Assembly: GCA_027008645.1 (NCBI GenBank)
Contig: JALVEE010000219.1
Coordinates: forward strand, 1 to 64,000
Source: Saprospiraceae bacterium
GTDB taxonomy: Bacteria; Bacteroidota; Bacteroidia; Chitinophagales; Saprospiraceae
Direction of reading: 5' to 3'
Length of the DNA stretch: 64,000 nt
The notes beneath the pieces were generated by a model that saw only the letters and a list, made by a program, of their open reading frames with translations, was not told the origin of the DNA and ran no database searches. Numbering within the stretch: position 1 is the stretch's first letter; each line of letters opens with the position of its first letter. The translations under genes and the position numbers were made by a program. This document shows positions 1-10,359 of this stretch, in pieces.

Positions 1-549
1 ATTAAAAAAGAATGCGATATTCCCATGATTTTGTTTCCGGGCAGTTCCTTTCAACTCAGTTACAAGGCTGATGCCTTACTATTGCTATCATTGATATCAG
101 GTAGAAATGCGGAGTTATTAATCGGCAAACATGTAGTTGTTGCACCATATCTTAAACTAAGCCCCTTGGAAATAATACCAACCGGATATATGTTGATAGA
201 CGGTGGAGTACCTACCACAGTGACATATATGTCCAATACCAATCCTATACCGGCAAACAAACCGGATATTGCCGCTAGTACTGCTATGGCAGGTGAACTT
301 CTCGGACTTCGCACTATATTTATGGATGCAGGTAGTGGAGCCCAAAATCCTATCTATAAAGAGATGATACAAGCGGTTTCCAACACCATAGATATTCCAT
401 TGATTATAGGTGGAGGAATCAAGACTCCTGAAAAAGCACATGAAAATGCAGAAGCAGGAGCTGACCTTATAGTCATCGGAGATATTATTGAAAAAACACC
501 GGAATTGCTACCTGAGTTAGCTGATTCTATTCATTCATTCAACAAATAA
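1..549 (+). CDS. Geranylgeranylglyceryl/heptaprenylglyceryl phosphate synthase family protein (5' truncated by window edge)
   Basis: Open frame runs from base 1 (IKKECDIPMILFPGSS...); TIM-barrel phosphate-binding motifs GYMLIDGG, IFMDAGSGA, LIIGGGIKTPEKA, ADLIVIGDII. Confidence 0.85.
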   Translation: MKKECDIPMILFPGSSFQLSYKADALLLLSLISGRNAELLIGKHVVVAPYLKLSPLEIIPTGYMLIDGGVPTTVTYMSNTNPIPANKPDIAASTAMAGELLGLRTIFMDAGSGAQNPIYKEMIQAVSNTIDIPLIIGGGIKTPEKAHENAEAGADLIVIGDIIEKTPELLPELADSIHSFNK

Positions 550-555
550 TTTATT

Positions 556-1506
556 TTGGCGAACAATGCAGTAGTCATCAGATCAACCGGCTCTTGGTAT
601 GAAGTGGCAACAAAGGAAGGCGAAATCGTAAAATGCCGTATAAAAGGTAAATTCAGGCTTGAAGGAATGAAACTAACCAATCCTGTCGCTGTAGGTGATA
701 TCGTTGATATAGAAATAGAAGATGTAGAGGAAAAAACAGGAATTATAAAAAAAATACACCCTCGAAAAAATATTGTAGTACGCCAATCTCCCCGCAAAAA
801 ACACTTTCTTCATCTCCTCGCCAGTAATATTGACCAAGCAGTGCTAATCGTAACAATCAATAAACCAAAACTAAAACAAGGTTTCATAGATAGATTTTTG
901 TTAATGACAGAACCCTACAATATACCGGTTTCAATTGTATTTAATAAATCAGATCTTTACAATGAGGGGGATATGAGGGTTTTTGAATATCTCAATAGTA
1001 TCTATCAGGAGATTGGGTACAACTGCTATCTTTGTTCTGCAACTGAAAATACAGGAGTAGAAGAAATAAAAAGTCAACTTAAAAATAAAATCAGTTTAAT
1101 TGCAGGACAATCGGGAGTTGGCAAATCGACCTTGATAAATACCATTCAACCAAATCTTAATCTAAAAACAAATGAATTGAGCCAATATACCGGCAAAGGA
1201 CAACATACTACAACATTTGCCGAGATGTTTGATTTGGATTTCGGAGGTAAAATTATAGATACTCCCGGTATAAAAAATCTTAGTTTCAACAACCTAGAAG
1301 TCTTGGATGTTGCTCATAATTTCAGAGAATTTTTCCAAAAATCCGACCAATGCAAATATTCCAATTGCACTCATAGAAACGAACCCGGTTGCGCAGTCAA
1401 AAAAGCAATCGAAGAAGAAGAAATATCAGAATTGAGATACTATAATTATCTGCAGATTCTCGAAGAAATCGAAGCTCAAAATTATTGGGAAAGACACAAG
1501 ATGTGA
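556..1506 (+). CDS. rsgA: Ribosome small subunit-dependent GTPase A
   Basis: Circularly permuted GTPase motifs NKSD, GQSGVGKSTLIN, DTPGI, then Cys/His zinc site (CKYSNCTHRNEPGC); TTG start. Confidence 0.93.
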   Translation: MANNAVVIRSTGSWYEVATKEGEIVKCRIKGKFRLEGMKLTNPVAVGDIVDIEIEDVEEKTGIIKKIHPRKNIVVRQSPRKKHFLHLLASNIDQAVLIVTINKPKLKQGFIDRFLLMTEPYNIPVSIVFNKSDLYNEGDMRVFEYLNSIYQEIGYNCYLCSATENTGVEEIKSQLKNKISLIAGQSGVGKSTLINTIQPNLNLKTNELSQYTGKGQHTTTFAEMFDLDFGGKIIDTPGIKNLSFNNLEVLDVAHNFREFFQKSDQCKYSNCTHRNEPGCAVKKAIEEEEISELRYYNYLQILEEIEAQNYWERHKM

Positions 1507-1686
1507 AAACAAAGTGTTTTCTAATTCGATAAGAGGTTAAAAACCTCTATCTCAGCTACTTTCACTACCCTGAGCCGAAGTGTCTCCGACCTCTCGGCGA
1601 AACCACACTCACCAACCCTGAGCCATCCTTCTGTACAGCAGAACTCCGACCTTTTGACAAAACCAAATATTTTATTACACACTACT

Positions 1687-2937
1687 CTACTCTATCACCT
1701 TTATTCCCACCAATCTGTCATATAGCCCACCAAATGGACGCAGGTAAACCAATATAGTATAATCGTTTTGTGTCTGATACCAAGAGCCCTCAAGATTGGA
1801 TAAATTGATATTTTCATCTTTGTCAACAGTGGCGTAATAATAGTCAAAAACTCCCTGTTTAAACAGGATTTTGCCGGTATATGCCTCCAATTCCTTATCG
1901 TACTTCAATTTATTTTCTTCGTACAGTTGCCAATCACAAAAACCACCAATCACATATACATCCTGATCCAGTAATGGCGCATTGGTTTTCAATGTAAAAC
2001 TTACATTTGTATATTCACTGCTAATGGCAGCATTGGGATTGTCGTGGTTAAGAAAAAGATAATTGCCATTTATATCTTTATGAAAGAAATAATTGCTAAA
2101 TCTCCGTATCTCATCCTCTTCCAATACAACTTCAACACCTCTTCTCCTGATATCTATTGATTGTATTTCCAAATTGGTATAGTGCAAACTTCTGGTGTCA
2201 AAATACCTGAATTCGTTCAGTGCTTCAAATACAAAAGGGTCAAATGCATCAAATTTGATATTGTCACCGACCAAATACTTCGGAGAAACATTACGTATGG
2301 CATCTATCCATTTATCATTTTGCAAAACCGTAACTTTTAGCTCTTTTAAGGGATCAACTATCCTAAAATTTTTATTGTTCAATACGATTTGAATACTCTG
2401 CGCTGTTCTATATCGCGATACATCTTTGGCATGATCCAATTCAGCCAATATTTTCAGTCTATTTTCAACCACCAAAAACCTTCTTGTAATAACAACATCA
2501 TCATTCTCGTCATATACTATCAATAAATAATTACCCGAAAGCAACCATTTTGTATTTTCATTAGGTAATCGCAGCCTGTAGTGAGTATATTGAAGCAGTG
2601 TAAAACTCGAACTCTTGCTATCCTTTATTTCTTCACCATTGAACCCGTCAAGAAAATCATCTTCTGATATTTCGTCGCTAATATTCCAGTCCATATCACA
2701 ATGAACAATCTTATAATAATAGTTCTTGCTATCACCATCGATATCGTCAAATTCAAAATACAAGGGTATGCCACTCAAGTTCGACACAGGATAAGAAAGG
2801 GGATTATTCCCTGCAAAAAACTTTACAGATTTTATATTTTCTTGATAAACATAATCCTCGTGATAAAAATCCTCTTGACTATTGGCAAAACCAAAAGCAA
2901 ACAAAAATAGAATAGCTATAAAAACCCGCATTGACAC
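1687..2937 (-). CDS. DUF5103 / type IX secretion system plug protein domain protein
   Basis: Signal peptide; NIKSVKFFAGNNPLSYPVSNL..., YKIVHCDMDW, TQNDYTILVYLRPFGGLYDRLVG typical of DUF5103. Confidence 0.8.
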   Translation of the reverse strand: MSMRVFIAILFLFAFGFANSQEDFYHEDYVYQENIKSVKFFAGNNPLSYPVSNLSGIPLYFEFDDIDGDSKNYYYKIVHCDMDWNISDEISEDDFLDGFNGEEIKDSKSSSFTLLQYTHYRLRLPNENTKWLLSGNYLLIVYDENDDVVITRRFLVVENRLKILAELDHAKDVSRYRTAQSIQIVLNNKNFRIVDPLKELKVTVLQNDKWIDAIRNVSPKYLVGDNIKFDAFDPFVFEALNEFRYFDTRSLHYTNLEIQSIDIRRRGVEVVLEEDEIRRFSNYFFHKDINGNYLFLNHDNPNAAISSEYTNVSFTLKTNAPLLDQDVYVIGGFCDWQLYEENKLKYDKELEAYTGKILFKQGVFDYYYATVDKDENINLSNLEGSWYQTQNDYTILVYLRPFGGLYDRLVGIKVIE

Positions 2938-3185
2938 TACTATTATTTATAATAAAAAACTAAAACTACCTAAATCCATCCCGAATACACTCAAAAAGTC
3001 AAAAGATAACAAAAAGAATCAATTTCAAATTTGATGTGCTTTCGTGCAGACACTATATTAACGCAAATCAACAATAAAATTATAAATATAACGCATTTAA
3101 CAATTATTTTATAATATCCCCAACCCTTTTTTCTTTTCTATCGTCTATACTATTAGATTTGATTAAATAATAAAAAAATATAATT

Positions 3186-4451
3186 ATGAAACACTTAGCC
3201 TTTTTACCATCAATTATATCATTATTCAGTCTTGTGATTTTCTTACAATCCTGTAGTTTTGACGAATGTAAAGAAACTCGCAGATATGTGTATTACAGAC
3301 CAGTTCACAAAACCGTAGAGCAAATAAGGGATATAAAAATCCTGGGTCCTGAAGCTCTTAAAAATCCGGGCAAAATCTATGTTTACGGCGATTATTTATT
3401 TGTGAATGAAATCAACAGAGGAATACATATCTTTGACAATAGCGATGTCAATAATCCTGTAAATCTTTCTTTCATTTCTATATACGGAAATGTTGATTTG
3501 GCTATAAAAGACAATATACTTTATGCAGACAATTTATTTGATCTGATAAGTATTGATATCACAGATCCTAAAAACCCGCGTTTTGTAAATTCGGTTAAAG
3601 AAATATTCAAAAAAGTATATAGTTCCAATAGGAAGTATGTAGTAGAATATATACCAACGGATACATCTGTAGTCATTGATTGCTCAAATCCGTATTGGGT
3701 ATACCAATATTATGAAAGAGATGGAGGCGTTTACGTTTCTAATGATAAGTTGGGCGAAAGTGGTTCTTCTTGGAATCCTCCACCTAATCCAAACGGAGTT
3801 GGTGGTTCGATGGCAAGATTTACTATCTACAAAAATAGCCTATATACGATAAATAGAAGTAAAATAAATGTTTTTAATATCACTAATCCACAGGCTCCGT
3901 ATTTGACCAATACCGTTAATGTCGGTTGGGGGATTGAGACTCTTTTCCCATACAAAGACAATCTGTTTATCGGTTCAAATACAGGCATGTATATTTACAA
4001 TCTCCAAAACCCCAACACACCTACTTTCCAATTTCAATTCAGACACGGTAGAGCTTGTGATCCCGTATATGCTTTGGGGGATTATGCCTATGTGACTTTG
4101 CGTACGGGTACCAGATGTGGAGGTGATGCAAATCAATTGGACGTATTGGATATAAAAGACCTTAAAAATCCTAAACTTATCAAATCTTATCAAATGTCCA
4201 ACCCTCACGGACTAGGAGTGATTGGAGATAAATTGATTCTATGTGAAGGTGCATTTGGACTAAAGGTTTTGGATATAAAAGACAAAAAAAATATAACAGT
4301 TCAATCAAAAATCGAATCAGGAGACTTCTTTGACGTCATTCCTCTTAGTGAAGATGATATTATAGTGGTAGGCAAGACAGGTTTGTACCAGTACAAATTG
4401 GATAATTATCAGTTGAAAGAATTAAGCTTGATACCAATTGCATTAGAATAG
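3186..4451 (+). CDS. LVIVD-repeat-type beta-propeller lipoprotein
   Basis: Lipobox LQSC; repeated blocks such as LDVLDIKDLKNPKLIKSY and FNITNPQAPYL. Confidence 0.7.
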   Translation: MKHLAFLPSIISLFSLVIFLQSCSFDECKETRRYVYYRPVHKTVEQIRDIKILGPEALKNPGKIYVYGDYLFVNEINRGIHIFDNSDVNNPVNLSFISIYGNVDLAIKDNILYADNLFDLISIDITDPKNPRFVNSVKEIFKKVYSSNRKYVVEYIPTDTSVVIDCSNPYWVYQYYERDGGVYVSNDKLGESGSSWNPPPNPNGVGGSMARFTIYKNSLYTINRSKINVFNITNPQAPYLTNTVNVGWGIETLFPYKDNLFIGSNTGMYIYNLQNPNTPTFQFQFRHGRACDPVYALGDYAYVTLRTGTRCGGDANQLDVLDIKDLKNPKLIKSYQMSNPHGLGVIGDKLILCEGAFGLKVLDIKDKKNITVQSKIESGDFFDVIPLSEDDIIVVGKTGLYQYKLDNYQLKELSLIPIALE

Positions 4452-4558
4452 GGTTGGTGATTTTCTTAGAGCAACAAGGTTATTCCGGCTATCCGAAGTA
4501 CAAAGTAATTTGATAGTGGATGGTGTAGAATTATTTTTACTTATAAAAAATTAAAAAA

Positions 4559-5323
4559 ATGACATATATTAAAAATTTTATTGCAATAATTATTTTGATT
4601 TGTATCTCAGTACAAGTTAATGCACAAAACAATGAAGTAACCAAAGATAAATTAGTATTAAAAAACGGAAGTATAATTTATGGCAAATTACTGAACTACA
4701 ATCCGGCAAAAACCATTGAATTCAAACTTGCGGACAACACCGTTTTGTCTATACCTGATTCAAATATTGTAAGTATTCAGACAAACTATATATCAGATCA
4801 AAACAATATGCAGGATAACAATACTAAAAGGTTTTATAGTTATGTCGCTTTCAATTTATCCCCGGGTAATAGTATTGTCAATAACAGATGGTACGGTAGT
4901 GGTATTTCGGGTACGGGTATTGGAGCGGAATATACGATGCAATTCCGCTTATCCAAGTATGTGTTTACAGGATTTGGGGCAGGGATACAGACATACAATA
5001 CATTCGAAAAAGCTATTTTTTACCCTGTTTTTGTTGATTTGATGACATTGGTTAAAAGCTCCAAATCCTCACCTTTTTTCAGATTACAATTGGGTTATAG
5101 CGCTATATCATCATCAAACGAAGATTATCTTACCGGTTATAAGGGTGGATTGATGTTTAATCCGGCTTTTGGGATAAAATTCGGGACAAAAAACCTGGAT
5201 TATACTCTGGATTTTAACTATAAATACCAAAAGGCATCTTTTGATTATAAATATGATAAAAGTTCCAGTACAAAAGATATTATTTACAGGAGATTTTCAT
5301 TTAGATTTGGAGTTTTATTTTAG
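4559..5323 (+). CDS. Outer membrane beta-barrel-like protein with N-terminal SH3-like strand domain
   Basis: Signal peptide, LKNGSIIYGKLLNYNP motif, alternating amphipathic strands, C-terminal RFGVLF. Confidence 0.6.
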   Translation: MTYIKNFIAIIILICISVQVNAQNNEVTKDKLVLKNGSIIYGKLLNYNPAKTIEFKLADNTVLSIPDSNIVSIQTNYISDQNNMQDNNTKRFYSYVAFNLSPGNSIVNNRWYGSGISGTGIGAEYTMQFRLSKYVFTGFGAGIQTYNTFEKAIFYPVFVDLMTLVKSSKSSPFFRLQLGYSAISSSNEDYLTGYKGGLMFNPAFGIKFGTKNLDYTLDFNYKYQKASFDYKYDKSSSTKDIIYRRFSFRFGVLF

Positions 5324-5334
5324 CAAAAGATTTT

Positions 5335-5874
5335 ATGAGCAAATATTCCGACAAGGATTTGATTGAAGCTTGCAAGAAAAATTCAAGGAAGCATCAAGAG
5401 ATTTTGTATCTAAAATATTTTGATACGATGTACGGAATGTGTTTGCGCCAGACATCAGATGAATCCGCATCTATGAGTATAGTGAATGACGGATTTCTAA
5501 AAGTCTTTAAAAATATAGAAAAATATCAATTCAAAGGCTCATTTGAAGGATGGATTAGAAAAATCATTTACAATAGTATGATAGACCATTTTAGAAATTC
5601 TTCAGGTAAGCAAAAATTTATTGAAATAGATAAGAAACTGAAATTTACGGAAATCGATACGAATATTGAGTACGAAGAACTATTGGAAATAGTGGACACC
5701 TTGCCGGAAAATAGTAAAAGCGTATTTATCATGTACGCTATCGAGGGTTATAATCACAGAGAAATAGCAACTATTAAAGGAATACCTGAGGGAACTTCCA
5801 AATGGTATCTGTCACAAGCCAAGAAAAAACTTAGGGAATTATTAAGCAAAAACAAACTGCAAAATATAATATAA
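5335..5874 (+). CDS. RNA polymerase sigma-70 factor, ECF subfamily
   Basis: Region 2 (FLKVFKNIEKYQFKGSFEGWIRKIIYNSMIDHFR) and region 4 (VFIMYAIEGYNHREIATIKGIPEGTSKWYLSQAKKKLRELL). Confidence 0.93.
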   Translation: MSKYSDKDLIEACKKNSRKHQEILYLKYFDTMYGMCLRQTSDESASMSIVNDGFLKVFKNIEKYQFKGSFEGWIRKIIYNSMIDHFRNSSGKQKFIEIDKKLKFTEIDTNIEYEELLEIVDTLPENSKSVFIMYAIEGYNHREIATIKGIPEGTSKWYLSQAKKKLRELLSKNKLQNII

Positions 5875-5881
5875 AAACGAT

Positions 5882-7126
5882 ATGGGAAAAAGAGATTTTG
5901 ACAATAATTTGAAATATCAAGGTTGGGACCAAATGAGTACTATCCTCGATAAAGAAATGCCTGAAAAAAGAAGAAGCAAGAAGCTATTTTTTCTTATTTT
6001 TCTAATTCCTTCTTTACTGTTTTTAATAGTATCAGGTATAAATATCCTTGAAAATAAGAAACAAAATTCAAGTAAATTTCAAGTAAAGGCTCAAGTCCAA
6101 AAAACAAAAAACAATACAAAAAGCATCAAATCATATAATACCTATACTGGTGATAATAGTCAAACTATCGAAGAAAAATCAAATACAAATATTTCTGAAA
6201 AATCTTCAACAAAATCGAATAGCAATACTCATATTAATAATACACAAAAATATATAAAAACAAAGCAGAAACAAAGCAGAAAAGCACAAACCGTTAAAAA
6301 TGATTTCGCCCTGTCTGAATTCGATTCAAGTAGCTCAAATACCGCGACAAAACCGGTAAATACCAGATTGTCCAAGACATCGAAAAACGATTATATCACA
6401 AATGTATCAAAGCTAAATTCACTACCTGTCCCAGATCTACAAACAAAGCAAAATATTGTTTACAATCCAATAATAAAATTAAAAAAACGCAAAAATATAG
6501 ACTTATTTAACCCCTTTGCAGGAACAAAAATGTACATTTATTCCATAAAAGAAGAACCAAAAACTAAATTTGGTTTGGAAATCGGAAATAGGTTCTCATA
6601 CAGCACAAGATTTTTTACGGATATTTCATTGGCTTATACTCAATCACAAATCGTAAGGCAGCAAATAATACTGAGGACAAAATTTATTAGCTCTATGGAA
6701 AGTAGTAATTATCTTTCTGAAAAAGATAGTATAGTTCTGAATAATAGAAGTTCAGACTTAAAGTTCGGAACATTGCACTTAAGTTTGGATCAAGGCTATA
6801 GATTTAACAACAAACTCAGTACTGCTATCGGAATAAGTATAGACTATACTAAATTGGTAAACAAATACGATTTTTCAGATCCACCTTCTGATTCAATTGA
6901 AAAGTTGTCAGGCTCTACAGATATAACACTCGATAGAATCAGGTATTCATCTCAAATCAATATATCGTACCGGATATTGCAAAATTTATCATTCAATATC
7001 GGTTACAAGCATTATTTTAACACTATCTACAAGATAAAAAGCTCTAAAGATACCGGATACTCAACGACAATCAATAACAAAAACAAGGTCTATAAAACAT
7101 ATATCGGAATAAGGTTTTGGTTCTGA
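5882..7126 (+). CDS. Putative dual-membrane-spanning anti-sigma-like protein: cytosolic N-terminus, TM helix, low-complexity linker, C-terminal outer membrane barrel
   Basis: Charged 32-aa N-terminus, TM LFFLIFLIPSLLFLIVSGI, Ser/Lys/Asn/Thr-rich linker, beta-strand-rich C-terminus ending GIRFWF; 7 bp after the ECF sigma stop. Confidence 0.65.
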   Translation: MGKRDFDNNLKYQGWDQMSTILDKEMPEKRRSKKLFFLIFLIPSLLFLIVSGINILENKKQNSSKFQVKAQVQKTKNNTKSIKSYNTYTGDNSQTIEEKSNTNISEKSSTKSNSNTHINNTQKYIKTKQKQSRKAQTVKNDFALSEFDSSSSNTATKPVNTRLSKTSKNDYITNVSKLNSLPVPDLQTKQNIVYNPIIKLKKRKNIDLFNPFAGTKMYIYSIKEEPKTKFGLEIGNRFSYSTRFFTDISLAYTQSQIVRQQIILRTKFISSMESSNYLSEKDSIVLNNRSSDLKFGTLHLSLDQGYRFNNKLSTAIGISIDYTKLVNKYDFSDPPSDSIEKLSGSTDITLDRIRYSSQINISYRILQNLSFNIGYKHYFNTIYKIKSSKDTGYSTTINNKNKVYKTYIGIRFWF

Positions 7127-7143
7127 TATATCCGAAAATAACA

Positions 7144-7173
7144 AAGGGCTTCAAGTCTTAACCTAAAGCCCTT
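7144..7173 (+). terminator. Hairpin, possible terminator
   Basis: AAGGGCTT ... AAGCCCTT stem 17 bp after the stop; weak downstream T-run. Confidence 0.45.
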
Positions 7174-7294
7174 ATAAAAGCAGAGTTTTTATAACTTACA
7201 CGTCAAAATTTCACTTTATTATCAAATAATTTCGGTGATTTGTCTTGTAAGACACGGATTAAATCAAAAAGGTTGGGTAAAAAGGTGTTTTTTT

Positions 7295-8608
7295 TTACGT
7301 TGACACCATTTGCATCAATAAAGTAGTGATGATAGCCCCTAATGTACCCACAGCATAGCCCAAAACAGCAAGTATTACTCCTACAGTGGCCAAAGAGGGG
7401 TGAAATGCCGCTGCGACTATTGGGGCAGATGCCGCTCCACCAACATTTGCCTGACTACCTACAGCCAAGAAAAAGTATGGTGCTTTTATCAATTTGGCAA
7501 CTATAATCAAAAGTAAGGCGTGTACCGACATCCATACCAGACCGATAACGATAAGCCCTTTATTGGCAAATATCAATGTTAAATCCATTTTCATACCTAT
7601 CGTCACTACTAAAATATAGATGAATACACTTCCAAACTTGCTCGCTCCTGCTCCTTCATAATTTCTTGCCGGAGTGAAGGAAAGGGTGATAGCTATAATA
7701 GTGGATATGCTTATCATCCAAAAGAATTCGGACTGTAAAAATGTGAACATATTTCTGGTGGTTTCCGAATCAATACCTTTGACAAAAGATTTAAAAACCT
7801 CACTTAAATATCCTCCTGCAAAATGAGCAAATCCAACAGTTGAAAATGCTATGGTTGCCAAAATAATTAGATCTGTCAATGAAGGATTTCTTTCAACTTT
7901 CTTTGAGAAAGTAGTTACTTTTTTCTTTAATGCTTCAATAGCCGAAAGGTCTGAATTCAACCAATTGTCAATCTTTTTTGAGCGACCTATCCCAAATAGC
8001 AAAACAGCCATCCATAAATTCGCAACTACAATATCCACAAATACCATACCTCCATATAATTTCTGATTATAGCCGTAAATCTCCAACATCGCAGTTTGAT
8101 TGGCTCCTCCTCCAATCCAACTACCGGCTAATGTAGATAACCCACGCCAAACAGCATCCGGACCTGCACCACCAACAGTTTCAGGCGAAACCAAAGAAAT
8201 CAGATAAACCGCTACCGGACCACCCAGAATGATACCCACAGTTCCCGTAAAAAACATAATCAATGCCTTAGGTCCAAGGTTAAATACCGCTTTTAAATCT
8301 ATGCTCAATGTCATCAGTACTAGTGCTGCCGGCAATAAATACCTGCTGGATACATAATACAGACTGGTTTTGTGGTGTACCAAAACTTCAGCTCCATTTT
8401 TGATTTCAGTGGTATCCCATTCCGGAGCTATTAAGCCCAATGTAGTTAGCAAAGCCGGAATCATATATGCCATAAATAGTCCGGGAATAAACTTATAAAA
8501 CTTTTCCCAAAATCCACCTTTTAGTGACTCTGTGTAAAATACAAACCCCAAACTCAACATCAATAATCCAAAGACAACGGTATCATTAGTAAACACAGGT
8601 GCAGACAT
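7295..8608 (-). CDS. DUF819 family integral membrane protein
   Basis: Polytopic hydrophobic protein; GSWIGGGANQTAM and VGSQANVGGAASAPIVAAAFHPSLATVGVILAVLGYAVGT motifs. Confidence 0.85.
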   Translation of the reverse strand: MSAPVFTNDTVVFGLLMLSLGFVFYTESLKGGFWEKFYKFIPGLFMAYMIPALLTTLGLIAPEWDTTEIKNGAEVLVHHKTSLYYVSSRYLLPAALVLMTLSIDLKAVFNLGPKALIMFFTGTVGIILGGPVAVYLISLVSPETVGGAGPDAVWRGLSTLAGSWIGGGANQTAMLEIYGYNQKLYGGMVFVDIVVANLWMAVLLFGIGRSKKIDNWLNSDLSAIEALKKKVTTFSKKVERNPSLTDLIILATIAFSTVGFAHFAGGYLSEVFKSFVKGIDSETTRNMFTFLQSEFFWMISISTIIAITLSFTPARNYEGAGASKFGSVFIYILVVTIGMKMDLTLIFANKGLIVIGLVWMSVHALLLIIVAKLIKAPYFFLAVGSQANVGGAASAPIVAAAFHPSLATVGVILAVLGYAVGTLGAIITTLLMQMVST

Positions 8609-8660
8609 ACTTAATTTTTTTTTGAACCCAAATATAAAATAAAATTTCTAATTTCTATCA

Positions 8661-8749
8661 GATGTATTTCATTTTTTCGCTTCTCCCATTCTTCACCTCT
8701 GACTCCTAAAGGAAGAATCATCCCATAATGCGAAAAAATGAAATGTGTC
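8661..8749. repeat. Short inverted-repeat-bounded intergenic element (GTGCATTTCATTTTTTCGC family)
   Basis: Left arm gatgtatttcattttttcgc; right arm gcgaaaaaatgaaatgtgtc (17/20 complementary); internally homologous to 41182-41269. Confidence 0.8.
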
Positions 8750-8753
8750 CTTT

Positions 8754-10007
8754 CTATCCTTCTAAACTATGAATAATCAACCCACTTCTTAATTTAGGCT
8801 CAAACCATGTAGTCTTTGGTGGCATTATATTACCCGAATCAGCTATATCGATCAATTGCTTCATCGAAACAGGATAAAGTGCAAATGCTACCTTCCAATC
8901 TCCGGAATCAACTCTTTTTGATAACTCGCCCAATCCTCTGATTCCTCCAATAAAATCAATCCTCTTCGATCTACGCAAATCCTTGATACCTAGAACAGGT
9001 TCCAATACATTTTCGGTAAGTACGGTCACGTCTAAAGTGCCTATGGGATCGCTATCGTCATAAGTTCCTTCTTTTGCAGTCAGTAAATACCATTTTCCAT
9101 CCAGATACATACTAAACTCATGCAATTTTGAAGGCTTTAAGATATCATCCGATTCTTTGATTATATCAAATTTACTTTTTATTTTCTCCAGAAATTCAGA
9201 AGAAGACAAACCGTTCAAATCTTTAACTGTTCGGTTGTAGTCCATGATTGCCAATTGATCATCCGGGAAATGAACTACCAAAAAATAATTGTATTCCTCT
9301 TCACCGGTATGATTTGGGTTTTTGGCTTTTTGTTCGGCTCCTACCAATGCAGCAGCTGCAGTTCTGTGATGACCATCAGCTACATAAGTATAAGGTATTT
9401 TCTCTGCAAATATCTTGGTGATATTATCGATGACGGCTCTATCATCGATTACCCAAAAGTGATGACCGATACCATCTTCCGATACAAAATCGTATTCAGC
9501 AGCTTTATTCTTGATAATATCATTCATTATATCGTCTAATTCCTCAACTTTTGGAAAAGCAAAAAACACCGGTTCAATATTAGCATTATTTACACGAATA
9601 TTTATCATCCTGTCTTCCTCTTTATCAGGTCTGGTCAATTCGTGTTTTTTGATAACTCCGGTAAGATAATCCTCAACTGAAGCACCGGCTACAATACCAT
9701 ATTGTGTTCTACCATCCATGGTCTGACCGTAGATGTAGTAATACTCCTGAGGGTCTTTTACCAATATACCTTCAGCCAGAAATCTGTCAAAATTCTCCCT
9801 TGATTTGTTATATACTTCATCGCTATGCTCATCAATACCCGGAGCAAAATCAATCTCTGCTCTGGTAATATGCAATAAAGAAAAAGGATTTCCCTCAGCC
9901 ATTTTTCTGGCCTCTTCAGAGTTCATAACATCATACGGAAGACTTGCCACCTTCTCAACTAATTCCTTTGGTGGTCTGATTCCTTTGAACGGTTTTATTT
10001 TTGCCAT
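8754..10007 (-). CDS. DUF1015 family protein
   Basis: IKPFKGIRPPKELVEKVASLPYDVMNSEEAR, YVADGHHRTAAA motifs. Confidence 0.9.
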   Translation of the reverse strand: MAKIKPFKGIRPPKELVEKVASLPYDVMNSEEARKMAEGNPFSLLHITRAEIDFAPGIDEHSDEVYNKSRENFDRFLAEGILVKDPQEYYYIYGQTMDGRTQYGIVAGASVEDYLTGVIKKHELTRPDKEEDRMINIRVNNANIEPVFFAFPKVEELDDIMNDIIKNKAAEYDFVSEDGIGHHFWVIDDRAVIDNITKIFAEKIPYTYVADGHHRTAAAALVGAEQKAKNPNHTGEEEYNYFLVVHFPDDQLAIMDYNRTVKDLNGLSSSEFLEKIKSKFDIIKESDDILKPSKLHEFSMYLDGKWYLLTAKEGTYDDSDPIGTLDVTVLTENVLEPVLGIKDLRRSKRIDFIGGIRGLGELSKRVDSGDWKVAFALYPVSMKQLIDIADSGNIMPPKTTWFEPKLRSGLIIHSLEG

Positions 10008-10195
10008 AACGTATTATTTTTATTGTGTGGACAAAAATAATATAAAAAAGGAAAAGTCAAAGCACTTTAAAAAGAAATATAGTATATATTCTTTGTTTAG
10101 GTAGTTACCAGGAATCTTATTCATTTTAGTATTAAAAGGAGTTAATATACTTTTCCTTTTCTCATTTGTTTAACAAATTCCGATAAACTTTTCAT

Positions 10196-10295
10196 TATAT
10201 GCAATTAAATATAGATTTATGCAAATATAAAAATTTATATGCAATTAAATATAAATCATTGAAAATACTTTATTTTATATGCAAATACATATAGC
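10196..10295. repeat. 20-bp-periodic AT-rich tandem repeat, five units
   Basis: Units start at 10196, 10216, 10236, 10256, 10276; tatatgcaattaaatata recurs exactly 40 bp apart (10196, 10236) and as tatatgcaaatacatata at 10276. Confidence 0.75.
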
Positions 10296-10359
10296 TTAGG
10301 TAAGACACCTATTTTAGTAAAGATACTAATTAATCGTAGAATGCTCCATACAAAAAGCA

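Noticed and set aside
10196-10295. CRISPR-like or replication-origin iterons
   Set aside because: Units are contiguous 20-mers without spacers, and no dnaA/rep gene is nearby; kept only as a tandem regulatory-type repeat.
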